Source: Shewanella xiamenensis
GTDB taxonomy: Bacteria > Pseudomonadota > Gammaproteobacteria > Enterobacterales > Shewanellaceae
Reading direction: 5' to 3'
Length of the DNA stretch: 64,000 nt
Assembly: GCF_014647135.1 (NCBI RefSeq)
Contig: NZ_BMOP01000003.1
Coordinates: 124,001 to 188,000, forward strand
Part shown: positions 38,925 through 48,576 of the stretch, one piece after another
Layout: the number at the start of each line of letters is the position of its first letter
How positions within the stretch are numbered: the stretch's first letter is position 1
The notes under the pieces: generated by a model
Told to the model about the DNA's origin: nothing
Databases searched by the model: none
Seen by the model: the letters and a program-made list of their open reading frames with translations, nothing else
Made by a program: the position numbers and the translations under genes

Positions 38925-39704
38925 TCACTTAGAGATGCCTTTTTCGAAAACTTTAGTATCGATAAGGCTGACTTTGTTCGCGACTTTACTGTTTTTAACC
39001 TTAGGAACACGTAGGAAAAAACTATAATAAAGCAGGCTTGCTGAGGTCCACGCAATCGCCAAACTCCATAAGTCATGACTTAAAAAATGAGCACCGCGCA
39101 GTTCTTGGGCAAAACCAAAAATAGCCCCTAATCCAATCCCAAAGAGTAAGCCAAACTTTGCGTAACGTGGATAGTACTCCTTGAGCACATAATAACTCGC
39201 GACCCAAGCAAAACCGCTACTAGAATGTCCTCCAGGAAAGCACTGACCAAACTCAGCCCCTTCTGGTAAGCGTGCAAACAGAGAGCGATGCATCATACGC
39301 CCACCAAATTCAATGACATCCCAAGGGCAAGTCATATGAGTGAAACTCTTACCTAATCGAACCAACAACACGCTAGCAAGAACACTACAGAATAAATAGA
39401 TAAAACCTTTACGATAAACACGCAACGTCTCAAGTCGAAAGCTTAGGCCAATGCAAGCAACAACCGCTATGGCGAACAAAATCACCAGATTACGTCCTGT
39501 CACATGCAAGATACTTTCGGTAAGCCAATGCCCTCGTAAAGGCCATGAACTGACACCTCCCTGCCAATTGAATAATAGGCTGGCAAAGCGCATATCAGCA
39601 TGAGTCCATTCAAGCCCCAAAATAATTACCGTAAATACGAGCCATGGAACAAACAAATATCCCTTTGCAAACTGAAGAAATGTCGTCCTAACATTGCTTT
39701 TCAT
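38925..39704 (-). CDS. PAP2-superfamily membrane phosphatase
   Basis: A 259-residue integral membrane protein with about six helices and the three PAP2 phosphatase motifs: KSFTHMTCPWD (motif 1, CPW variant), PGGHSSSGFA (motif 2) and RGAHFLSHDLW (motif 3, catalytic His). It likely removes phosphate from a lipid such as undecaprenyl-PP, PGP or lipid A; substrate not determinable. I take ATG 39704 (MKSNVRTTFLQF) over the GTG at 39716. Confidence 0.85.
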   Translation of the reverse strand: MKSNVRTTFLQFAKGYLFVPWLVFTVIILGLEWTHADMRFASLLFNWQGGVSSWPLRGHWLTESILHVTGRNLVILFAIAVVACIGLSFRLETLRVYRKGFIYLFCSVLASVLLVRLGKSFTHMTCPWDVIEFGGRMMHRSLFARLPEGAEFGQCFPGGHSSSGFAWVASYYVLKEYYPRYAKFGLLFGIGLGAIFGFAQELRGAHFLSHDLWSLAIAWTSASLLYYSFFLRVPKVKNSKVANKVSLIDTKVFEKGISK

Positions 39705-40184
39705 ATTCTGATGCACTTATTTATCCAATCACCAAAATCATAGCTTCGAGGATAAGGAGAAATTCTTATCAAAAGCTTAAGACATTTTACCGAAAAAATA
39801 ACAAAAACCTTACAACCCCATAGGTTGAACGCTGATTAAAAACAACTAAGGGATGAAATGATTATAGTGAATCAATAACCATGTGCTTAATGGATGAGCC
39901 TCCCATGCCCTAAAACTTCGTACTCCAACTGTCTCAAAAAGTCGGTTATTTACAGATACAACAATCGATAGGAGTAAATCAGGGCGTCACCAACATTGCT
40001 GGAAAACTGGCAACAAACCTAAGGACAACGAATAGTTAGGTCACGGACTTTACTGCGGGATAGTGATAGAAAAACCGTTAGAGCAAGCTGCATTCAACGT
40101 CCAACAGGGCCGTTTAAGATAACGAAATGAGATTACCAATCTGAGCACCCATAAGAAATTATGGCTGAGCAAAATCGCTAATAA
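39705..40184. other. Intergenic, possible decayed sequence
   Basis: About 480 bp without a gene. The part from about 39900 to 40130 shows scattered codon-like stretches interrupted by stops in all frames. I could not identify a parent gene. It includes the promoter side of the PAP2 gene. Confidence 0.35.
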
Positions 40185-40216
40185 AAAGCCCCCGCAACCT
40201 CGATTGCGGGGGCTTT
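40185..40216 (-). terminator. Terminator of nrfA
   Basis: Strong perfect stem AAAGCCCCCGCAA / TTGCGGGGGCTTT with a 6-nt loop, A-run on the left giving a T-run for the minus strand; 33 bp after the nrfA stop. Confidence 0.9.
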
Positions 40217-40248
40217 ACTATGAGGGGTTAGCTCATATTCAACAATAA

Positions 40249-41652
40249 TTACTTGTAAGTCGCTTCGCGTTTTTTCGCTTCGGCATCCCACTTAGGTAAC
40301 ATGTCTTTTTTGAATGCTTCTTTCTCTGCATTCAGTTTTTCCATGTCCATACCCAATACCGCCTGAGCTTTCGCCTTAGTCGAAATATCAGGGATAGCGA
40401 CAGGATCTGTTAAACCTTTTTTCGCTAACAACTGTGCTAACTTAACACGAGCATCGGCGGCTTTATTAACAGATGTACCCAACACTCGTAGTGCTTCTTC
40501 AGGAGCGTGAGCCGCAACACCGTGCGAAGCAATGGCTAAATCCCAGCGCCATTGAGCGTGGCGGATGTCAGTCAAAATTGGCTTCATTTCAGCTTCAGTA
40601 GCACCTAATTCCCATGCTTTAGCAGCTTCGAAGTGCGCCTTCACTAATTGCTCTTCCGCTTTAAGTTTCATTTCTTTAACTTTAGCTTTGCGCTCATTAG
40701 TGACACCCACTAAGAATTCTTTCGTTTGGCTATGGCAAGTTGCACAGGTTTCTTCGAAACGATCGAATGGGTTACCGACTTTATGGTCAGTGAACTTCTT
40801 ACCTTCAGGGCTAGTCACTTTAGGCATATGGCAGTCAACGCAACTGACATTATTTTTACCATGAATACCCATCTTCCAAGTTTCGTACTCAGGGTGCTGT
40901 GCTTTTAACATTGGTGTTTTAGACAGTGCATGAGTCCAATCAGAGAACTCAATACCATCATAGTAAACTTCCATTTGCTCAACGGTTACGCCCATATCCC
41001 AAGGGAATTTCACGAAACCTTTACGGTCGTCTTTCTTCTCGAAATAGTATTCAACGTGACACTGACCGCAAACCATTGATTGCTTGTCTTTCTTGGATGC
41101 TTTGTCAAATGGGGTGCCAATAGCCTCCATAGCACGGTCAACATAAGGACGAGAAATACGTAATTTTGGAGAGCCTTTTTCATGGCAATCGCCACAGCCA
41201 ATAGTATTGGTCACTTCTGGACCACCTTTGGCCCATTTACCTTTGAAGTAACCATCTTCACCTTGCTCTTCGATTAAGCGAGGTACGTCTGGGCTCTTAC
41301 AGCTCCAACAGGCCATTGGCATTGGGCCATCTTCCGCATTGGCTGGAGCGCCTGTACGCAGAGTATTACGCACATCAGTCACGGCATACATATGGCCGCG
41401 AGGTGCGTTGTAATCTTTAGCAAAACCATAGCCCGCCCACAGAATAACCATATTCGGGTCCTGTGCTAACGCATCAACAAGCTCTTCACTCTTTGCAGTG
41501 TCATGCCAGCTATTATATTGATTTTTAAATTTATCTTTATAAACTTCATTGCGAGGCTCAGTTTTATCACTCGCCATCGCACTCGCCGCCATGAAGCTGG
41601 CGGCAACCAATGCACTCAGTGCAAAGGACTTACCTGTCATCTTCTTCATCAT
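40249..41652 (-). CDS. nrfA: Pentahaem cytochrome c552 ammonia-forming nitrite reductase
   Basis: NrfA, 467 residues, signal peptide about 1-27. It reduces nitrite to ammonia with six electrons in the periplasm. Haem sites in order: catalytic CWSCK (Lys-ligated haem 1), CGDCH, CGQCH, CVDCH and CATCH. The catalytic region carries [16 protein letters not shown]. Start taken at ATG 41652 ([10 protein letters not shown]), preceded by GGAG; the ORF extends to 41670. No nrfBCD follow, as in S. oneidensis, where CymA supplies electrons (recall). It is divergent from narQP. Confidence 0.97.
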
Positions 41653-41731
41653 CTCATCTCCGTGTTGCATTATTTTAGTGAGTCACGACATCTCCAGGGT
41701 CAAAGTTAGTAGCTAAATACTGCTAAAAATA

Positions 41732-41747
41732 TACCTCTTAGGGGGTA
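41732..41747. promoter_or_regulatory. NarP 7-2-7 binding site
   Basis: TACCTCT-TA-GGGGGTA matches the NarL/NarP inverted heptamer consensus (TACYYMT-N2-AKRRGTA) at 13 of 14 positions. It lies 80 bp upstream of the nrfA ATG, in the gap shared with narQP. Confidence 0.75.
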
Positions 41748-41760
41748 TCTGAAACGAAAT

Positions 41761-41774
41761 TTGCGCTAGATCAA
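41761..41774. promoter_or_regulatory. FNR-like half-conserved site
   Basis: TTGCG-CTAG-ATCAA: the right half matches the FNR consensus (TTGAT-N4-ATCAA) exactly and the left half at three of five. Located between nrfA and narQ. Confidence 0.4.
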
Positions 41775-41782
41775 AATGTAAT

Positions 41783-41798
41783 AGTGTTGTTGTTCACA
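41783..41798. promoter_or_regulatory. CRP-like site
   Basis: AGTGT-TGTTGT-TCACA: the right half is perfect for TGTGA-N6-TCACA and the left half fits three of five. CRP controls anaerobic respiration in Shewanella, so this is plausible for nrfA or narQP. Confidence 0.35.
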
Positions 41799-41894
41799 CT
41801 TTTATGTTTTTGTTAATGTAATACATTATTTTCTAATGTAAAAACACGGCTAAAGTAACATTAGCTCAAGCGTCACAAGGTAGGTATAAGACAT

Positions 41895-43691
41895 ATGAAA
41901 CGAGGAAGCCTTACCTCAAAAATTCTGGGTTTAATGTTAGTACTGATTTTGCTTTCTAGCAGCCTAGCGATCTTCGCAATCATCAATTTGTCTTACAGCC
42001 TAGGGGATGCAAAAGCCATCAACGCCTCTGGTTCACTCCGGATGCAAAGCTACCGGCTAATGTTCTACGCCAACTCAGGCAGTGAAGCTGCCCAAGAAAA
42101 AATCACTGAATTTGAAAATACGCTGCATTCTGAGGCACTACAACCCTCCACAGGCTGGCTCAGTCAGAAAAGAATAGCCGAGCAATATCAACTTGTTATC
42201 GATAAGTGGCTAGTGATGAAATATTACATCGAGCAGGAAAACTCCCGCGACTACGCCGCCTCACTCAAGGATTTTGTCGATACTATTGATTTATTGGTAT
42301 TGGAGATGGAGCATCATGCCGCTTTTAAGTTGCGCCTTCTCGCGGCGAGCCAAATTTTTGGGCTTGGGCTGATGCTGGTTATCGCCTTTTTAGCGGTGCG
42401 CTTTACTAAACGCAAAGTCGTTGTACCCTTGCAACAATTGATGGAGTCCGCCAATACGATTTCTAAGGGTAACTTTGAAATCGAAATGCCCGAAACCGAA
42501 TATATTGAACTCACGGCTCTGACCGATGCACTGCAAAAAACCGCGCGAGAGCTAGCCACACTCTACGGTAACTTAGAGTCACAAGTGGCCGAAAAAACCT
42601 TAGCACTGACACGGGCGAATAATGAACTGGCCTTTTTATACGACACTCTGTTAACACTTAATGCCAATAAGCTGGACTATAAGGCCCTCAAAGCAGCATT
42701 AAATCAGCTAAAAGATTATGAGTCGATCGAGTATTTGAGGCTGATTATCCAATACCCTGAGCAGGAGCTCGAAGTCGTAGAAGCCGATGGTGGCTGGCCA
42801 GAAGGCGCTCACAACAACATCCGCTTTCCGCTACAATTTGAGCAGGCTGATTTAGGTTATTTAGAGCTTATCTCAACCCAAGATATTAATACTCCCTTGT
42901 TTAAAAACTTTGCCATTATGCTTACTCGCTCCATCGTTATTCATAACGCTACCGAACAAAGACAACAGTTAGCCCTAATGGAAGAACGTGGTGTTATCGC
43001 AAGGGAATTACATGATTCACTCGGGCAAGTGCTTTCTTTCCTAAAAATCCAAATTAGCTTGCTGCGCAAAAATTTAGATCTTAGCTGCCGCAGTCCTACC
43101 ATTGAGGGACAACTCACAGAGATCAACGAAGGGGTTAGTACAGCCTATGTACAACTCCGAGAGTTACTATCCACCTTCAGATTAACCATTAAGGAACCCA
43201 ATCTGAAGAATGCGATGGAAGCAATGCTTGAGCAGCTCAGAGCAAAAACCGATATCAAGATCCTCCTCGATTATAAGCTTTCCCCTCAATGGCTAGAGGC
43301 GAAACAACATATCCATATTTTGCAGATCACCCGAGAAGCAACACTCAACGCTATCAAACATGCCCGTGCTAGCCATATCAATATTCGCTGTTATAAAGAT
43401 GAGCATGGTATGGTTAATATCAGTGTAAGTGATGATGGTGTAGGCATTGGCCATATTAAAGAACGGGATCAGCACTTCGGCATAGGCATCATGCATGAAC
43501 GTGCCAGCAAATTAGGCGGCACGGTTGTATTTAGCAGCAATGATCCGCAAACTAGTCGCAAAGGAATTACTGGACAGCTAGAGCCAGAAAATCCAGACTC
43601 GCCCCTTGAACCCCATAGCACATCCAATTTATCACAGGGCACCAAAGTCACTTTAATCTTCCCTTCTCAACAGGAGCCTACACATGGGTAA
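41895..43691 (+). CDS. narQ: Nitrate/nitrite sensor histidine kinase
   Basis: A 598-residue inner-membrane sensor. Membrane helix about 12-33; periplasmic P-box INASGSLRMQSYRL, the nitrate-binding element of NarX/NarQ; second helix about 146-167; HAMP; a central GAF-like region; then a HisKA_3 dimerisation domain with H-box IARELHDSLGQVLSFLK and an ATPase domain (REATLNAIKHARA, SDDGVGIG). It phosphorylates NarP, whose gene it overlaps by eight bases. The divergent nrfA is the expected main target. Confidence 0.95.
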   Translation: MKRGSLTSKILGLMLVLILLSSSLAIFAIINLSYSLGDAKAINASGSLRMQSYRLMFYANSGSEAAQEKITEFENTLHSEALQPSTGWLSQKRIAEQYQLVIDKWLVMKYYIEQENSRDYAASLKDFVDTIDLLVLEMEHHAAFKLRLLAASQIFGLGLMLVIAFLAVRFTKRKVVVPLQQLMESANTISKGNFEIEMPETEYIELTALTDALQKTARELATLYGNLESQVAEKTLALTRANNELAFLYDTLLTLNANKLDYKALKAALNQLKDYESIEYLRLIIQYPEQELEVVEADGGWPEGAHNNIRFPLQFEQADLGYLELISTQDINTPLFKNFAIMLTRSIVIHNATEQRQQLALMEERGVIARELHDSLGQVLSFLKIQISLLRKNLDLSCRSPTIEGQLTEINEGVSTAYVQLRELLSTFRLTIKEPNLKNAMEAMLEQLRAKTDIKILLDYKLSPQWLEAKQHIHILQITREATLNAIKHARASHINIRCYKDEHGMVNISVSDDGVGIGHIKERDQHFGIGIMHERASKLGGTVVFSSNDPQTSRKGITGQLEPENPDSPLEPHSTSNLSQGTKVTLIFPSQQEPTHG

Positions 43692-44313
43692 ACCTTATTC
43701 TGTTCTGGTGGTCGATGATCACCCTCTCTTACGTAAAGGTATCTGTCAATTGATCGCCTCAGATCCAGACTTTAACCTCTTCGGTGAAGTGGGTAGTGGT
43801 TTAGATGCTTTAAGCGCCGTAGTAACTGATGAACCTGACATCGTCTTGCTCGATCTCAATATGAAGGGAATGACTGGCCTCGATACCCTCAATGCCATGC
43901 GCCAAGAAGGCGTGACTTCACGAATCGTGATCCTAACAGTTTCAGATGCCAAACAAGATGTTATTCGCCTATTACGTGCGGGAGCTGACGGTTACTTACT
44001 CAAAGATACCGAGCCAGATTTGCTGCTCGATAAACTCAAAAATGCCATGTCAGGCCACAGAGTGATCAGCGAAGAAGTTGAAGAATATCTCTATGAACTC
44101 AAAAATGCCGCCGATGAACAAGAATGGATTTCAAGCCTCACCCCAAGGGAGCTACAGATCCTGCAACAACTGGCGGAAGGATTAAGTAATCGTATGATTT
44201 CAGAGCATTTACACATCAGTGAAGGCACTGTGAAAGTGCATGTCAAAAACCTGTTGCGTAAAGCTAATGCCAAGTCGAGAACCGAAATGGCGGTAAGATA
44301 TTTGAACAATTGA
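43684..44313 (+). CDS. narP: Nitrate/nitrite response regulator
   Basis: A 209-residue NarL/FixJ-type regulator. Receiver domain with acidic pair Asp11-Asp12, phospho-acceptor Asp57 (DIVLLDLNMKGM) and conserved Lys; LuxR-type HTH at about 145-205 (LTPRELQILQQLAEGLSNRM). It binds inverted heptamers such as the one at 41732. Overlap with narQ indicates coupled translation. Confidence 0.95.
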   Translation: MGKPYSVLVVDDHPLLRKGICQLIASDPDFNLFGEVGSGLDALSAVVTDEPDIVLLDLNMKGMTGLDTLNAMRQEGVTSRIVILTVSDAKQDVIRLLRAGADGYLLKDTEPDLLLDKLKNAMSGHRVISEEVEEYLYELKNAADEQEWISSLTPRELQILQQLAEGLSNRMISEHLHISEGTVKVHVKNLLRKANAKSRTEMAVRYLNN

Positions 44314-44349
44314 TATTGGATAAGTGATAGACTTACTCCATTAAATAAT

Positions 44350-44373
44350 AAAGGCAATCAATAGATTGCCTTT
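44350..44373. terminator. Bidirectional terminator (narP / yacL)
   Basis: Perfect stem AAAGGCAATC / GATTGCCTTT with a 4-nt loop and A/T tracts on both sides between convergent genes. Confidence 0.85.
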
Positions 44374-44401
44374 ATTATTTGTTGATATTCACAGCGAGCG
44401 G

Positions 44402-44776
44402 TTATAGCCCTTTTTGCACAAATTCATACCAACTAAGTAGCGCTTCTTCTAAATCTTCTAGCCCACAGTAAGCCTCAGATTCAGCATCATAGAGGGACAT
44501 CGCCTCTTCGAGTTCATAATCCTGCTCAAATCCTAAAGCATTAGCGTAAATTCGTGCCTGCTCCTCATCCAGATCTAAGGTAATATCTTTGCCGATAAAA
44601 CGCCAAGAAACTCGCTTACCTGTTTGAATTTCTTTGATAATATCGAGCACTTGCTGAATTTTGGCTAACTCAGGCCCCAACTCTTCTGAAAACCATTGGC
44701 CCAGTACCTCATGGTCCATGCTAAAGCTGGCTAAATACGTGCCAGTCAAACTGTTACGCCGAAATTCATATTCCAT
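44402..44776 (-). CDS. yacL: UPF0231 family protein YacL
   Basis: A 124-residue acidic protein of the YacL/UPF0231 family. It has the expected N-terminus MEYEFRRNSLTGTYLASFSMDHE and a conserved WRFIGKDITLDLDEEQA block; usual length about 120. Cytoplasmic, function unknown. Confidence 0.9.
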   Translation of the reverse strand: MEYEFRRNSLTGTYLASFSMDHEVLGQWFSEELGPELAKIQQVLDIIKEIQTGKRVSWRFIGKDITLDLDEEQARIYANALGFEQDYELEEAMSLYDAESEAYCGLEDLEEALLSWYEFVQKGL

Positions 44777-44944
44777 TTTATCTTCTCAATACATTACAAC
44801 TAAGGCTAATTTTAATCTATTTCATCATAAGTTGCTTGGCCAGCAATTTACTCATCTAGCGCCGAGGTTATTGTGAGAGGAAACGACGCTAGGCTTCATT
44901 TCCACTGTAAAATCAGTTAGCTTTACCCGATGATTTAGCATGAG

Positions 44945-45922
44945 ATGGAATGTGACATGCACGAAGGATTTATCTATAGCATAGTGCTTAGCGGCGCACG
45001 AGCTGGCTCAACCTTAAGCCCAGAACAACTTGAAAATTGGGACCCTAAGGACGGGTTGATTTGGGTACACCTACGTTATCGCCACAAAAAGGCTCGCCAT
45101 TGGGTGTTAAACAGCGGTCTTAATAAAGTCGAAACCGATGCCCTGCTCGCCCAAGATACTCGCCCTCGAGCCGTATTGGCAGGGGAAGGTGTATTACTGG
45201 CACTGCGCGGTATTAACTTAAATCCAAACTCAGCACCTGAAGATATGGTCGCCGTGCGAATTTACGCCGATAGACAACGCATTATCTCCACCTGTGATCG
45301 CGAGTTGCAATCGGTTAAAGATGTGGCTGAACTGATCATGGAAGGCACAGGCCCCACCACCACAGGAGATTTTCTCCTCGCCATTTGTGAAAAACTGACT
45401 ACACGTAAAGTCGATTTTATCGATACGCTAGAGGAGCAACTTTCAGAATTAGAAGAACAAGTTGTTTCTGGCAATGTTAAAGATTTACGTACTGATATTG
45501 CCGAACTACGCCGACAAACCGTAGCCTTGCGCCGCTATTTAGGCCCACAGAAAGAAGCCTTCACTAAGATGCTGTCCGATCAATTTGTGCTGTTTAATGA
45601 GCCCGAAAAACTTAAGATGCGCGAAACCACGGATAAGCTTATTCGCACCATTGAAGACTTAGATGCACTGCGCGACCGAGCCAATGTGACCCAGGAAGAG
45701 TTACTCAGCCAGCAATCAGAGCAGCTAAACAAGCGCTTGTATTTCTTATCCTTAGTCTCGGCAATTTTCTTACCGCTGGGCTTTTTAACCGGTTTGCTTG
45801 GGGTCAATATCGGCGGTATTCCAGGTGCGGATAACGCATGGGCTTTTGCGACCTTCTGCGGCATTTTAATATCGCTGGTTGCCCTGCAAATGGCGCTATT
45901 CTATCGCTTTAAGTGGTTGTAG
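44945..45922 (+). CDS. zntB: CorA-family zinc/divalent cation transporter, ZntB-like
   Basis: A 325-residue CorA/ZntB-type protein. A large cytosolic N-terminal domain with a long coiled-coil stalk (about 160-265) leads to two C-terminal membrane helices separated by the selectivity motif GVNIGG (GxN). ZntB proteins transport Zn2+ in E. coli/Salmonella; the direction and ion here are inferred. The ATG at 44945 is listed; ATG 44957 (MHEGFIYSIV) is equally possible. Confidence 0.85.
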   Translation: MECDMHEGFIYSIVLSGARAGSTLSPEQLENWDPKDGLIWVHLRYRHKKARHWVLNSGLNKVETDALLAQDTRPRAVLAGEGVLLALRGINLNPNSAPEDMVAVRIYADRQRIISTCDRELQSVKDVAELIMEGTGPTTTGDFLLAICEKLTTRKVDFIDTLEEQLSELEEQVVSGNVKDLRTDIAELRRQTVALRRYLGPQKEAFTKMLSDQFVLFNEPEKLKMRETTDKLIRTIEDLDALRDRANVTQEELLSQQSEQLNKRLYFLSLVSAIFLPLGFLTGLLGVNIGGIPGADNAWAFATFCGILISLVALQMALFYRFKWL

Positions 45923-45932
45923 ACTGTAATAA

Positions 45933-45960
45933 AAAACGCCAATCTCGAGATTGGCGTTTT
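45933..45960. terminator. Bidirectional terminator
   Basis: Perfect palindromic stem AAAACGCCAATCTCGAGATTGGCGTTTT, A-run before and T after, between two convergent genes. Confidence 0.88.
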
Positions 45961-45976
45961 GTTTTGCAGATTGCCG

Positions 45977-47092
45977 TTAATACGGCAATTCAAACAGATT
46001 GGTCATGACTTTATAGAGCTCTGTGCCTTGATGCACCGACGCCGAGGCAAAATGGAGTATAGGCACACAATCCTGCGGCAAACTGAGTGCCGTCAGTTCC
46101 TGCGCACTGCCATATAAGTCGAGTCGCAGCAGATTGACTAAGGTCTCACCCGCCGCAAGCGGCTCTCCCACGGGCGCCACATATTCCACCAAGCCCGCCA
46201 TAGGCGCATGGTACTTTTTGTAATCCTTAAGATAACAGCCAAAACGCGGCATCTTAACGGGTTCCACTTGCTCGGCAATCACCCCTCGATGGCTTAAATA
46301 GGCCAAAATGCCTTTAGCATCGACTAAAGCATCCTCAAGGCAAATGCGTTCTTGGCTCGCCAGTTCCAAGGTAAAAGCTGAAACGGCGATACTGAGATCC
46401 CGCCCCTGCGCTTTCGCCACTTCACTCAATTGCCACCAAGGACAAAATGCCGCCTCATCCATTGCGCCACCAAAACTATTGAGGATCACCAATGTGTAAG
46501 GAATCGTGAAAAACTGCGCCGCGGCAATATCATATTCAGGGCAATACAAATGTTTACAGGATTTAGGCCCTGTATGCAGATCGAGCACTATATCCGCTGC
46601 ATGGGCCATAGCCTGTAAGCTAACCGCTAATCTGTGGCCCGTGGTCACGCCCCAATCGTTACGTAACCGCTGCTGGCAAGCTTCAATTAAGGTGCTGCGA
46701 TATGCTTGAATAAGTTCGCTATCGCTAAGCTCGGCATGCTCGCTGTACCAAGCGGGTAAATCTATCGCGTGATTTAAGTACTCACGATTCCAGTTTACGC
46801 CAGTGATAGGGTCAAAACGCCCCAATGTAAACTCACCGCTTTTTTGATTAATCCCCAGCGGATTAGCCAAGGGCACTAAGGTAATTTCCCCTAAGATGTG
46901 GCAATTTTCCAACTGCTTCATCAATTGATAAATCACCGCATTGCCTTGCACCTCAGCGCCATGGACATTAGCCTGAATATACACTTTAGGGCCAGATACG
47001 TGACCACTTGGCTTGAAGTGATAAATCGGTAGCGTCAGAGCCTGCCCTGCGGCAAGCTCCCCAATTTGCAGAGACGATGTTGTCGGCAACAT
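45977..47092 (-). CDS. M14-type succinylglutamate desuccinylase/aspartoacylase family protein
   Basis: A 371-residue AstE/AspA-family (PF04952) zinc deacylase. Zinc motif NVHGAEVQGNAV, then GVNWNREYLN and the third ligand region DIVLDLHTGPKSCKHLYC, plus a C-terminal beta domain with GLVEYVAPVGEPLAAGE. It likely cleaves an N-acyl amino acid or similar amide; substrate unknown. It starts at ATG 47092 one base after the lysC stop (TAGTATG), so it is probably co-transcribed with lysC and placed under the lysine riboswitch. Confidence 0.82.
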   Translation of the reverse strand: MLPTTSSLQIGELAAGQALTLPIYHFKPSGHVSGPKVYIQANVHGAEVQGNAVIYQLMKQLENCHILGEITLVPLANPLGINQKSGEFTLGRFDPITGVNWNREYLNHAIDLPAWYSEHAELSDSELIQAYRSTLIEACQQRLRNDWGVTTGHRLAVSLQAMAHAADIVLDLHTGPKSCKHLYCPEYDIAAAQFFTIPYTLVILNSFGGAMDEAAFCPWWQLSEVAKAQGRDLSIAVSAFTLELASQERICLEDALVDAKGILAYLSHRGVIAEQVEPVKMPRFGCYLKDYKKYHAPMAGLVEYVAPVGEPLAAGETLVNLLRLDLYGSAQELTALSLPQDCVPILHFASASVHQGTELYKVMTNLFELPY

Positions 47093-47093
47093 A

Positions 47094-48449
47094 CTAAACG
47101 CCTTCAAACAAATTTTCGTGCAACGCTTTAACCACTTGTGCCGCTTCGGATTCGGCCACTAACACACACAAGTTATGCGGGCTGGCACCTTGGCAGATCA
47201 TGCGCACATTATGGGGTTCGAGCACTTCAAACACGCGGCGACAAATACCCGCAGTCGTAGCGATGCGATTACCGATAATCGCCACCAATGCTAAACCATC
47301 CTCCACGCGCACGCGGCAATGTTGCGATAATTCTTGCAGTAACGCTTCACTTAATAAACCTTGTCCGCTTGAATCGGAGCCGGTTTTATCTAGAGTGAGC
47401 GATACGTTAACTTCGGAGGTGGTGATCAAATCCACACTGATCTTGTGTCTTGCCAATGTGGCAAAGGTTTCAGCCAAGAAGCCCTGCGCATGCAGCATTT
47501 GTAGGCTGTGCAGATTGAGTAGCGTCTGGTCGCGGCGCAGCGCCACCGCGCGGAACACGGGTGCATCTTCAACCTGATGGCGGATCCAAGTGCCACCCTT
47601 TTCAGGCTCCTTGCTTGAACCGACAAACACTTGAATTTGTTGGCGCACGGCCGGAAGAATCGTCGCAGGATGTAATACTTTAGCGCCAAAGGTTGCCATT
47701 TCGGCGGCTTCGTTAAAGCTGATTTCGGCAATCGGATGGGCATTTGGCGCGAGGCGCGGATCGGTCGTATAAATCCCTGCCACATCGGTCCAAATCTCAA
47801 CCGCTGAGGCTTTTAAGGCTTCGGCTAACAGTGCCGCAGAATAGTCGCTACCGCCACGGCCGAGAGTTGTGGTTTGCCCCACTTCATCTGAGCCAATAAA
47901 ACCTTGAGTCACAATCACTTGCTCAGATAACAGCGGCAGTAAATGCTCACTCGATAGCAAAGCAATTTGCTCAACCTGTGGCTCGGCGCGGCCAAAATTG
48001 CTGTCGGTGCGCAACACACGGCGCACATCGAAGGCACTTGAGTTGGCGCCTTTTTCGCGCAATACCGCCGCAAATAATGCCGACGAACACTGCTCGCCAA
48101 GGGACAATAACTCATCCATGGTGGCCTTGCTGCGCTGGGACGCCAGCGCTTCGCTTAATACCGCCATACGGCTTAACAGCTTATCTAATGCGGCAGCAAC
48201 ATCGTTAGGGCGACCGAGTTTATCTAAGATAGCGTATTGAATCTGCGCAATTTGCTTTAATCGTTGTAAGCGACCATCGTCGTTTATTGACTCTTGGGTC
48301 AGTTCAACCAACAGGTTCGTCACGCCACTGGAGGCGCTAACCACCACTAAACGGCAATCGGGATTGCCCAGTACGATATCGGCGCAGCGATTCATTGCAC
48401 CGTAATCGGCGACTGAAGTACCACCAAACTTTGCGACAACAAGAGACAT
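47094..48449 (-). CDS. lysC: Lysine-sensitive aspartokinase
   Basis: A 451-residue monofunctional aspartokinase, the first step of the aspartate pathway to lysine, threonine and methionine. N-terminal kinase motif VVAKFGGTSVADYGAMNRC, active-site GRGGSDYSAALLAEAL, and two C-terminal ACT domains. I use ATG 48449 because MSLVVAKFGGTSV is the conserved start and GGAGGT lies 8 bases upstream; the longer frame to 48485 lacks support. The start overlaps the stop of a 21-codon leader ORF (TAATG). A lysine riboswitch lies upstream. Confidence 0.95.
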   Translation of the reverse strand: MSLVVAKFGGTSVADYGAMNRCADIVLGNPDCRLVVVSASSGVTNLLVELTQESINDDGRLQRLKQIAQIQYAILDKLGRPNDVAAALDKLLSRMAVLSEALASQRSKATMDELLSLGEQCSSALFAAVLREKGANSSAFDVRRVLRTDSNFGRAEPQVEQIALLSSEHLLPLLSEQVIVTQGFIGSDEVGQTTTLGRGGSDYSAALLAEALKASAVEIWTDVAGIYTTDPRLAPNAHPIAEISFNEAAEMATFGAKVLHPATILPAVRQQIQVFVGSSKEPEKGGTWIRHQVEDAPVFRAVALRRDQTLLNLHSLQMLHAQGFLAETFATLARHKISVDLITTSEVNVSLTLDKTGSDSSGQGLLSEALLQELSQHCRVRVEDGLALVAIIGNRIATTAGICRRVFEVLEPHNVRMICQGASPHNLCVLVAESEAAQVVKALHENLFEGV

Positions 48450-48514
48450 TAGCGCACCTCCGCAGAAGCAGAAGACACAGCACAAACAAGGATAAAATAT
48501 TGATTAACTAACAT
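48449..48514 (-). CDS. 21-residue leader ORF overlapping lysC start
   Basis: Reads MLVNQYFILVCAVSSASAEV-R and stops in TAATG, sharing one base with the lysC ATG. The lysC ribosome-binding site lies inside it, so translation of the leader could be coupled to lysC. It contains no Lys codon, so it is not a classical attenuation peptide. No strong Shine-Dalgarno for the leader itself is visible. Confidence 0.45.
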   Translation of the reverse strand: MLVNQYFILVCAVSSASAEVR

Positions 48515-48576
48515 GATTACGCTCCGAACTAACTTCGTTCGAAGAGCCTGGTGCTCAATGATACGCACCCCAATAG

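Noticed and set aside
39900-40130. Possible transposase or gene remnant upstream of the nrfA terminator
   Set aside because: Short translated stretches in several frames, none matching a family I recognise.
48450-48485. Extended LysC N-terminus (MCCVFCFCGG)
   Set aside because: The aspartokinase family begins at MSLVVAKFGGTSV, which has GGAGGT at the right distance; the extension overlaps the leader ORF in another frame.
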